From positions 147,501 to 211,500 of the forward strand of contig JAIQDT010003759.1 of assembly GCA_021521415.1 (NCBI GenBank): DNA of 64,000 nucleotides, in the 5' to 3' direction. Every line of letters starts with the position of its first letter. The stretch's first letter is position 1. The notes beneath the pieces are model-generated. The model was not told the origin of the DNA, ran no database searches, and worked only from the letters and a program-made list of their open reading frames with translations. The position numbers and the translations under genes are program-made. This document shows, in pieces, positions 56,131 through 64,000 of the stretch. This DNA is from Bidens hawaiensis (taxonomy: Eukaryota > Streptophyta > Magnoliopsida > Asterales > Asteraceae).

Positions 56131-57950
56131 TATATGCGAGATTCCTCCATCAACACTCCCTTAGAAACACAAGTCTTAGACAAAACACTCAATAAACCCA
56201 TTTTAGAAAACAAAAATTTCAATAATAACCACCAAGAAGAATCAGAAATGATATACGAAATCATTGAAAACAATGAAAAATCAAAACCATCAATCGAAGA
56301 ACCACCAGCCTTAGAATTAAAAGAACTACCAAAACATCTCGAATACGCCTTTCTAGAGAAAGATTCTCAACTCCCAGTAATTATTTTATCTCACCTTTCT
56401 AAAGAAGATAAAGACGAACTTCTTAAGGTTCTCAAAAACCATAAGAAGGCTATCGCATGGAAGATCATGGATATCAAGGGCATCAGTCCTTCCTTTTGTA
56501 CTTACAAAATCCTCATGGAAGAAGAATACAAACCCGTGGTCCAACATCAAAGACGTCTCAATCCAGACATGCAAGATGTGGTGAAGAAGGAAGTAATCAA
56601 ACTGCTTGATGCCGGATTAATCTACCCAATCTTAGATTCACCTTGGGTTAGTCCCGTTCAAGTAGTACACAAGAAGGGAGGGATGACGGTCGTAATGAAC
56701 GAGAAGGATGAACTAATACCAATGAGGACCATCACAGGCTGGAGAGTTTGCATTGATTACCGGAAGCTTAATGATGCCACAAAAAAGATCATTTTCCACT
56801 TCCTTTCATAGACCAAGTGCTCGAACGATTATCTGGAAAATGTTCTACTGCTTTCTTGATGGATTTTCCGGATACTTTCAAATTCCCCTTACTCCTGAGG
56901 ATCAGGAGAAAACCACTTTTACATGTCCGTATGGAACCTTCGCCTACCGAAGAATGCCATTTAGACTATGTAATGCTCCAGCCACCTTCCAACATTGCAT
57001 GGTTGCCATCTTTCATGAAATGATCGAAAACTCTATGGAAGTTTTCATGGATGACTTCTCAGTCTTTGGAGACTCCTTCGATCATTGTCTGAAAAACCTA
57101 GACAAAATGTTAGCTAGGTGTGAAGAAGTAAATCTAGTGCTCAACTGGGAAAAATGCCACTTTATGGTAAAGGAGGGCATTGTTCTAGGACACAAGATTT
57201 CTCAAAACGGACTAGAAGTTGATAGGGCCAAAATAGAAACCATATCCAAACTTCCGCCGCCAACTTCAGTCAAAGCCATTAGAAGTTTTCTAGGTCACGC
57301 AGGTTTCTACCGCCGCTTCATAAAAGACTTCTCAAAAATCTCAAGACCTATGACCAAACTTCTAGAGAAAGACGCATCATTTGTCTTCTCTGAGGAGTGT
57401 GTTGAATCATTCAATACATTAAAAGACAAACTTGTCAACGCACCAATCATGACCACACCCGATTGGACCCTTCCATTCGAAATCATGTGCGATGCAAGTG
57501 ACTTTGCAGTTGAAGCCGTACTCGAACAACACAAAGAAAAACACTTTCACCCAATTTACTATGCCAGTAAAACTCTTAACGATGCACAAGAGAATTACAC
57601 CACAACAGAAAACGAGTTACCAGTAGTTTTCGCCTTTGAAAAATTTAGATCTTACCTAGTTCTTTCCAAAACCATAGTTTACACCGATCATACCGCAACG
57701 GTACCTATTCAACAAACAAGATGCCAAACCTAGACTCATCCGGTGGATCCTAATACTCCAAGAATTTGACATCGAAGTTAAAGACAAGAAGGGAGCAGAA
57801 AATGTAGCCGTAGACCATCTTTCACGTTTAGAATGTCCAACTCCAGAGGAACTTCACAAAGAAATTATCAATGATAATTTCCCACATGAAGTCCTCATGC
57901 ACATTCAAGAAGTGATAGAAGAAAAATACGAAAGTCCTTTGTATGCTGAC
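56131..57950 (+). pseudogene. Reverse transcriptase and RNase H of G3
   Basis: WKIMDIKGISPSFCTYKI, GLIYPILDSPWVSPVQVVHK, GWRVCIDYRKLNDATKK; after a 1-nt frameshift near 56800, DGFSGYFQIPL, FCTCPYGTFAYRRMPF-like, FMDDFSVFGDSF (catalytic FMDD 57044-57055), LGHKISQNGLEVDRAKIE, and RNase H FEIMCDASDFAVEAVL. A second frameshift near 57700-57730 precedes [20 protein letters not shown] and DHLSRLE. Dead, but the domain order is complete. Confidence 0.93.
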
Positions 57951-59219
57951 TTCGCAAATTACTTAGCTTGTAGGATCCTCAGAAAAGGACTTACCCATCA
58001 ATAGCGGAAGAAATTCTTCTCCGATCTTAAGTTTTACTTCTGGGAAGATCCATACGTATTTAGGATAGGTGCGGATCAAGTCATTCGTAGGTGTGTAGCA
58101 GGCAAGGATGCCATAAACATTCTCAAACACTGCCATGAAGGACCAACAGGCGGACACCACGGTACCGCCACCATGGTCAGGAAGGTGTTTGATGCAGGAT
58201 TTTTCTGGCTCACTATATACAAAGATACACATACTTTGATCCAAGCATGCGATGCTTGTCAAAGAGCCGGGAACATCTCATCAAAAAATGAGATGGCTCA
58301 AAAAGGCATTCAAATCTGTGAAATCTTTTATGTATGGGGGATAGATTTCATGGGGCCATTTCCTAACTCATTCGGAAATAAATACATCCTTGTAGCAGTC
58401 GACTACGTATCTAAATGGGTAGAAGCACAAGCTCTTCCCACCAACGATGCTCGAGTAGTTGTAAGATTTCTGAAAAAGTTATTCTCAAGATTTGGTACTC
58501 CAAAAGCCCTCATCAGCGACAGAGGTACTCACTTCTGTAACACCCTGATGGACAAGGTCTTAGCACGATATGAGGTCCATCACCGACTGGCAACACCATA
58601 TCACCCTCAGACCAGTGGGCAGGTAGAAGCCTCGAACTGAGGAATTAAGAGAATTTTGGAAAGAAGTGTGGGGATGAATCGCAAAAATTGGGCAGAAAAA
58701 TTAGATGACGCATTGTGGGCCCTCAGGACGGCCTACAAAACTCCCATAGGAACGAAACCCTTCAAGCTCCTTTACGAGAAGGCATGTCATCTACCAGTAG
58801 AACTAAAACACAAAGCCTACTGGGCCCTCAGAGAAGTGAATTTTGATCTAACGTCCGCTGGAGCAAACCGGGAAGATCAAATTCATGAGCTCGAGGAACT
58901 GAGAACAATGGTCTACGAAAATTCCTGGTCCTACAAGGAGAAGACTAAACGCATACACGGCACTCATTTAAAAGGAAATAAAAATTTTCAAACTGGCGAT
59001 CGTGTACTGTTATATAACGCTCGTTTACGTCTTTTCCCAGGAAAACTGAAATCCCGATGGACAGGTCCATACGTAGTCGAAACAGTTTTTGACTATGGAA
59101 CCATCGAAATTTCAAATTCAAACGGTCAGAAGTTCAAGGTAAATGGGCGTCGATTAAAACCATATATCGACGGTCCACTTAAAGAAGTGTTGGGGGTATT
59201 AACCCTCCAAACTTCTTGA
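57951..59219 (+). pseudogene. Integrase of G3
   Basis: Zinc-binding part (H...H then CDACQRAGN), catalytic [18 protein letters not shown] and GQVEASN (D, D, E), then KLDDALWALRTAYKTPIGT and a C-terminal SRWTGPYVV domain. Stops at about 57966 and at 58638-58640 (TGA after QVEASN) inactivate it. The C-terminal frame 58656-59219 is otherwise open. Confidence 0.93.
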
Positions 59220-59544
59220 TTAAGAAATTAAGGAAATAAGGTCTGGCCAAGACCTTCTCAAAACCAAGCCTTGTAAATATATAAAAAAAATTTATTTAAA
59301 ACTCCGGGGCGTGCTTCCAAAAGCACGGTCCCGTACCTAAAAATGCGGTCCGACATCTTTGTTGCAAAAATCTCAGTCAGACTGGCTTGTAACAGAATTG
59401 TCAGAACAAAAACACGGGGGCGTGCTTCCAAAAGCACGGTACCGTACTCGGTTTCCTGTTTGGTTATAAAAGGAACCTTGTGTCATTGCATTTCTTGCAC
59501 AAACCAAAACCAAAGCCAAAACCAAAAACCTCTGAAAATTCAGC

Positions 59545-59832
59545 ATGCCAACTGAGATGTATGAAGCAATTCCCGTTTCCCGACATCTGAGAAACGATGC
59601 CCGCCATGTTTCCAAAACCGAGCTTCTCTTGAAACTTCAAGAACTCGTGAATTAACTCACCAAAATGAATCTCCTTGCGGAGATGCGTCTCGTGCAACTC
59701 ACCGAATAGGTGGAAAACATAAAAATGGAACTCCGAGACATCAACGAACAACTCCAGTTTCAAGTTCTCGGTTTCTCGTATTTTCCACCACCAGGACCAT
59801 TCGGAGGAGGAGAGCCTTTCGGGGAACTCTAG
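59545..59832 (+). pseudogene. Small coiled-coil-like ORF 1 of G3 post-pol region
   Basis: 96-codon frame with ATG at 59545 (MPTEMYEAIPVSRHLRND), then KTELLLKLQELVN, two in-frame stops, LRDINEQLQFQVL and a Pro/Gly-rich end (PPPGPFGGGEPFGEL). Leu-heptad-like helices. Small ORFs of this kind occur after pol in Athila-like elements; function unknown. Confidence 0.45.
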
Positions 59833-60203
59833 GAAACTTAATTTTATGCTTTTATGTGTAAACAAGTGCATTAAGCACAATGTGTTAGGACTTCGGGCTT
59901 AACCCGATTATTTTCTTTTCTTAGGAAACCCGTGCTTATCCCAAAATTGTTCTGGTATCTTTATTTAATGAAAAGTAATTTTTAGATGACCAAACTTCCA
60001 ATTATCACAATAAACGTCATTCTAAAAATTCTGGATCTTAAATCGTGTTGAAAATTTAAAAGAAAAAATCACTGTGACAAAATGCACGGGCCGTGCTTTC
60101 CTAAGCACGAGGCCGTGGTCACCCCAGAATCTTCAGCATGATATGCGCTGACTCCATACAATTCTCTGACTCAGAAACATTTATTATTCTAGCAGCACGG
60201 GGC

Positions 60204-60315
60204 CAAACAAAAACTACCTAAATGGTAGGAAAACGGGTTGAATGCATGCATAAATTCACTATTCCATTCACACCAAACAAAAACTACCTAAATGGAAGGA
60301 AAACGGGTTGAATGG
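60204..60315. repeat. 42-bp duplication with 28-bp spacer
   Basis: CCAAACAAAAACTACCTAAA...GGGTTGAATG at 60204-60245 and 60274-60315, one base different. The left copy starts inside a CACGGGGCC word, suggesting the word was cut by the duplication. Confidence 0.9.
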
Positions 60316-60648
60316 AGGCCAGTGAAGAAGGGGAAACAACATGAATCTTCCTTCCTCGAGGAACAAATCATGAAACTCCAATGCATCATAAGAGATCAAG
60401 TTGAGAGCAACATGCAAACCGAGGCTCGAGTAGTCGAGTTGATTAAAAAAGTCGACCTGCTTAGGTTCGAGAACTTCTATGTTGTGGATGGCCACCACAA
60501 GGATGTGACTTCCAAACTTAACTTTCTCAACTGAGAAATCGTCACGCTCAACAAAAAGCTTGACGAACTTTTGGAAGCCAAAGAGCACCACCACACATCT
60601 AGGACTTGTTCGGGAATGGTGGCCATTGAAGTTCTGACTTTGTTTCAT
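60292..60648 (+). pseudogene. Small coiled-coil-like ORF 2 of G3 post-pol region
   Basis: ATG at 60292 (MEGKRVEWRPVKKGKQ), then EEQIMKLQCIIRDQVES, ARVVELIKKVDLLRFEN, one in-frame stop (about 60532-60534), VTLNKKLDELLEAKEHHH. Its helix pattern and the sequence that follows (TGTGTTAGGAC, later TTAATGAAAA) parallel ORF 1, suggesting an old tandem duplication. Confidence 0.45.
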
Positions 60649-61489
60649 GTTTAATTTGTTCCCGCTAGTGCTATGTGTTAGGACCCGAGAATTGTTGTTG
60701 TACTTTTCATTTCATCTATCTTTAATTATGTTTTTAGTTTTATGTTTTTAATGAAAATTAGGATGTTTAAATTACCAAGTTTAAAATAACCAGAAAATAA
60801 AAACCCAGTTAAAAACAAACCAGCTCAACAAATAAACAAAACAGTACTGTCTGCACTAAGCAGCACGGTACTGTGCTTTTAGAAGCACGGGGCCGTGTTT
60901 TCGGTGTCAGGGCAGTTACGAGTTTTAACTTGATAAAATAACTTTCTCACACAACCAACCCTATTTTTCACTGCATTCTGAACCGAAAACCACCGACCTT
61001 CAATTGTTTTGCTAATTTCTTCATCAATTCGTCAATTCTAAACCTAAGGTATGTTAATTTAACAATTGTATTGTCCAAATTCGTCATTCTAGGTTTAGAT
61101 TAACCCTAAAATTGTTCAAATCGACCAAATAACCCGAAGAGGGTATGGGTTATTATGCTTGTTTATGATGAATAGATTGTTGAATGATTGATGGTTAGGG
61201 TTTAATTGAAAGAAACAATTCGGGTTTTTGGGTTTTTGCATAAATACCCAACACACCATTAAACCCAATTGATATAACCGGTTAGAAACGAGGGTTCGAG
61301 TCTGAGTAAGTTAGAAATCGATATTAAAAACACGAGCCGTGCCCAAAACAACACGAGTCGTGGTCAACCAAAAGTCAATCATCAAAGGAACTGAACCAGA
61401 AGCAGCAGCATGGTACCGTGCTTCTAAAAGCACGCCGCCGTGCTTTGCTTTCTGTTTCAGCAAAATGATAATTTTTCATGAAGTTTTGA

Positions 61490-61511
61490 CTAATTTAAGT
61501 GTGAATTGCAG
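61490..61511 (+). promoter_or_regulatory. Splice-acceptor-like site before G3 3' ORF
   Basis: GACTAAT, then TTAAGTGTGAATTGCAG, directly followed by ATG. It parallels the SIRE sites. No transcript evidence. Confidence 0.45.
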
Positions 61512-62765
61512 ATGGCTGAGTATGGGGAAGATTTTCATGCATTCCTAGTCTTCGAAAACCGCAAGACAAAGGATCGATCGGCAAACGGAAGATTAACGTA
61601 TCTCAACAACAGATATCCAGAAGCCCACTTTCGTGCATGTGAAGACACCCTAAGAAACGTAAACCAATGGGACCGCTATCAAAGCATTGTGAAGGGACCT
61701 TGGAGACGGGTTTTTAACCAGACAGGAGATTCAGTGACGGAACTCACAAAAGAATTCCTAGCCTCTTTCAACATAAAGAAGAAAAAGTTTGACATGTGGG
61801 AAACCAAGGAAATCGAGTTAAGATGTGGGGGTGTTTGGCATACAACTTCTGTCACCCAACTAGGAATTGATTTGGGTATTTACACGACCGAGGAAACTGA
61901 CACCGACATCTGGTTCGAAGCAAAAACAACATTTACAGATGAAGGTGACGATGATGAAGCCGCATCAGGTGCCATAAGGGAATAAGCTTGGGAACAATTG
62001 AGTTATGGAACAACAACGTATAGACCAAGCGTCTCTAAAAGCACAGCCCTGCGTGACCCTGTGATGAGGTACATCCACCGTTTGCTGAGTCATACCGTCA
62101 ACGCTAGACGACAGAGTGAGGGGGTTTTTAACCTGAAGGATCTTTGGGCATTGTACTGCATAAAAAACGAAATATCATGCAGTATCACTATGCTATTTTG
62201 CAAAATTTTCATGACAAATACTACTGCCCGAGGAAATTCCCCAATCTTCGGTGGTCCCTGGATCTACAACCTCTACCAGGCCTATAATGCAGACACAGAA
62301 GGAACTCCAAGCCCAGACACGATCGCTCTCAACCTTGATTACTGTGAGAGCATGTAGATGGTTCAGCAAATCAGCCCGGGTGTGTGGAGATTTTGTGACA
62401 AGAACAACCAAGTTTGGGACCCAGAAGACCCGTCAGAGATGATGATACATGATGTGCATGAGAGACGACAATCACCGCCCAGACAATGCCGCCGCCGAAC
62501 TTACCATCAGAGAGGGGGGCCATCTTTATCAGTGACCGGCCCCCAGTTCATCACACGATAGCCGATACTCTTTCGAGGGTATTTACGGACTTATTGATCA
62601 ATTCTCAGCTAATACTACCGCCTCATTTAACAGGATTACAGAGCAGATGGCTGCCTCAGATGCACAGCGAGCAGCCGAATATGCAGAGACGAGGCGAGAG
62701 ATTGATTGTTTGGGCTATCGCATGGACAGACAGTGGGGACTATTTGACCCGGATGCGGGTAACTG
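61512..62765 (+). pseudogene. Athila-type 3' ORF (env-like by position), broken
   Basis: ATG 61512 (MAEYGEDFHAFLVF), then LRCGGVWHTTSVTQLGIDLG and, after an in-frame TAA (61983-61985), RDPVMRYIHRLLSHTVNARR, LKDLWALYCIKNEI, IFGGPWIYNLYQAY; a second stop (62355-62357), VWRFCDKNNQVWDPEDP; then a frame change near 62530 into a coiled-coil-like end (YGLIDQFSANTTASFNRITE, EIDCLGYRMDRQWGLFDP). It matches the position and general sequence of ATHILA-type ORFs. It is also similar in layout to the SIRE 3' ORF. Function unknown. Confidence 0.75.
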
Positions 62766-63549
62766 ATGACTAGCGTCACTGGTAGGTCGGGCACAAGCAT
62801 GGGTTGGTAGTATTTTATGAACTTATTATGTGTGTTTTGAACAATTTACTTTTCGTACTTGTTTGTTTGTTTTTATGTTGGTTTGGATACTTTTATGGCT
62901 GTGGGCGCCAAAGACATTATGCTAGGTACTAATTTAGCCCGATAGGGCAAGGGATGGATGTTTCCAGACCCAATTTTCAGCAGTTTATGCTTGGTTGTTT
63001 GTGGATGTTTGCAGTTTTATATTATACATGTACAAAAACAGGAAAACGGACGAAAAACAGGGGACGCTCTGTCGAAATTTCGTTAACCTGTAGGGAAGTA
63101 ACTCTCCATTTTTACCCAAAATACTTAATTAGAATTTTTATATTTTCATGAATCTTGTCACATTGAGGACAATGTGAGATTCAAGTGTGGGGAGGGGAAT
63201 TACTTGACCAATTGTTTGTCCAACTAATTAAAAAAATTCTCTAAAACAAATATTTTTGCAGCAAACAAAGATTACTTAAAAACCTAAAGAGAAAACCAAG
63301 AAAATTTTTTGCAAACAACCAATCATTACATAAAAGTGAAAAGGTAAGAAAAAGTTTTGTAATATTGAGAATAAATTTATACAAAATATGGCGTTAATAC
63401 CCAATTCCTCCGTTACTGTGAGATAAACCTCATGCCATATAAACATTTTTTCGGAAGCTTTGAGTGAGTTATATGTTTCATGTGATTTAGAGCTTGTCGC
63501 AATTATTCATTTCAAGACCGCATGGAGCGTTGTATAAGGAAGAAGGTAA
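62766..63549 (+). other. 3' untranslated region of G3 with PPT
   Basis: No convincing gene. CACATTGAGGACAATGTG (imperfect palindrome near 63160-63177) precedes the PPT-like AAGTGTGGGGAGGGG (63183-63197), a combination typical of Athila-type elements. Sequence after the PPT does not match the 5' LTR start, so the 3' LTR is not in the window or the real PPT lies further on. Confidence 0.65.
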
Positions 63550-64000
63550 TATCTACACAATTCCATCAAACCCATTATCAAATTACAAAACCCAAGAATC
63601 CGATCACCTTATCCACTTTCACCGGTAAAATACAACACTGGTCTTTTACCGACAGACCCTAAAGAACTGGAAATGCATTCTTTCGATTTCAATTTCCTTT
63701 GTTGCATACACTTCACAAAACCTAGGTTGCCTCCAGAACTTAGGGAGAGAATCTTTCTCTTTAGCAATGAGGTGAGGAAAAAGTGGCGCCAAAACGAACA
63801 AATGCCACCATTCTGTGGAATTTCCAAAAACACAATGAAGAGAATAGCAAAAAGATATGAACGATGTTTAGGTTGCGAAAACTGGTCCCACGAAGGAAGA
63901 TGTAGAAAAAGTCAAACTCAATCTCAGCATGAATATACCGAGCTAATGAGAGTGGGGGCTATTAGGCTCAAAGCCGAACGATCCATTAGAGTTGGAAGTT
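63550..64000 (+). CDS. Open frame resembling flexivirus zinc-finger nucleic-acid-binding protein (partial)
   Basis: Frame open from a stop at 63547-63549 to the window end (150 codons); first ATG at 63673. From that Met it has a hydrophobic/basic start (FLCCIHF, LPPELRERIFLFSNEVRKKW), a Lys/Arg-rich stretch (KNTMKRIAKRYER), a CX2CX4HX3C finger (C65, C68, H73, C77) and a LMRVGAIRL motif. Small Cys-rich silencing-suppressor-like proteins encoded near the 3' end of plant Betaflexiviridae genomes share this order: hydrophobic segment, basic stretch, finger, short conserved tail. This is a resemblance judged by eye, not an alignment; a retroelement-derived zinc knuckle or chance is possible. It lies after the G3 PPT. 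Confidence 0.35.

Larger units (their letters stand above)
59310..61440 (+). repeat. CACGGGGCCGTG words in the G3 post-pol region
   Basis: Pairs or singles near 59310-59335, 59415-59445, 60084-60117, 60196-60205, 60864-60898, 61331-61360 and 61408-61442, with variants (AGCACGGTACCGTAC, AGCACGCCGCCGTGC). They are the same words as in the LTR. Clusters precede each of the three small or 3' ORFs. Confidence 0.9.
26924..64000 (+). mobile_element. Element G3: Athila-type Gypsy retrotransposon (3' LTR beyond window)
   Basis: 5' LTR, tRNA-Asp-type PBS, gag, DLGAS-type protease, RT with FMDD, integrase, a long 3' region with small ORFs and an Athila-type 3' ORF, and a PPT. It is interrupted in gag by SIRE-A (30437-55178). 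It is inserted into the protease-RT region of G2. The left border at 26924 is inferred from TGATG...CATCA ends shared with G1; the TSD cannot be tested because the right end is outside. Confidence 0.8.

Overview
This is a gene-poor stretch of a plant nuclear genome, almost certainly a dicot. Its mix of SIRE-type Copia, Athila-type and chromovirus-like Gypsy elements looks like Asteraceae, but that family call is an inference. I see no host gene, tRNA or rRNA. Essentially every base belongs to an LTR retrotransposon, and the window is a Russian doll of insertions whose borders can be read from TG...CA ends, primer-binding sites (PBS), polypurine tracts (PPT) and exact 5-bp target-site duplications (TSDs).

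Layout. Element H (minus strand, about 1-12041, running on beyond) is the outermost host. It shows a 3' LTR, a PPT and a decayed 3' ORF related to the SIRE env-like ORF. Three solo LTRs sit in it: 1939-3174 (TSD ATAGA), 5327-8676 (TSD AAACT) and 9751-11815 (TSD CAATC). Athila-like element G1 (plus, from 12042) then interrupts H. G1 is interrupted by an intact, very young Copia element (Copia-C, 13739-21972, TSD AAAAT) and by a minus-strand chromovirus-like element G2 (from 22106). G2 is interrupted by a second Athila element G3 (plus, about 26924 to the window end). G3 is interrupted in gag by SIRE-A (minus, 30437-55178, TSD CTTCA), and SIRE-A is interrupted in pol by SIRE-B (plus, 37520-49888, TSD GGTGT). 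That is six levels, H > G1 > G2 > G3 > SIRE-A > SIRE-B, with strand alternating at every level.

Function. Copia-C has a 1336-codon uninterrupted polyprotein with all visible catalytic residues, and LTRs that differ only in the length of a poly(A) run, so it is the one element here likely to be competent now. SIRE-B has an intact gag and almost identical LTRs but a dead pol, so it was probably mobilised in trans. SIRE-A, G1, G2, G3 and H are decayed. SIRE-A and SIRE-B are in opposite orientation and form a 12-kb-scale inverted repeat.

Unexplained structure. Each element carries its own short CpG-containing word, often palindromic, repeated tens of times in its LTR or leader and, where there is a 3' ORF, again just upstream of that ORF: GCGAAGTT/AACTTCGC in SIRE-A and SIRE-B, CACGGGGCCGTG in G3, GAATCGA in H, CATCGCGAT in G1 and TATTCGAAT in the solo LTR at 9751. 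The SIRE word also turns up as an array in the LTR of the unrelated Gypsy element G2. The 3' ORFs of SIRE and G3 start at splice-acceptor-like sequences, and the SIRE pol-to-3'-ORF spacer holds a duplicated, conserved hairpin module. At the right edge an open frame (63550-64000) resembles the small zinc-finger nucleic-acid-binding proteins of plant flexiviruses; it is an uncertain endogenous-viral candidate.
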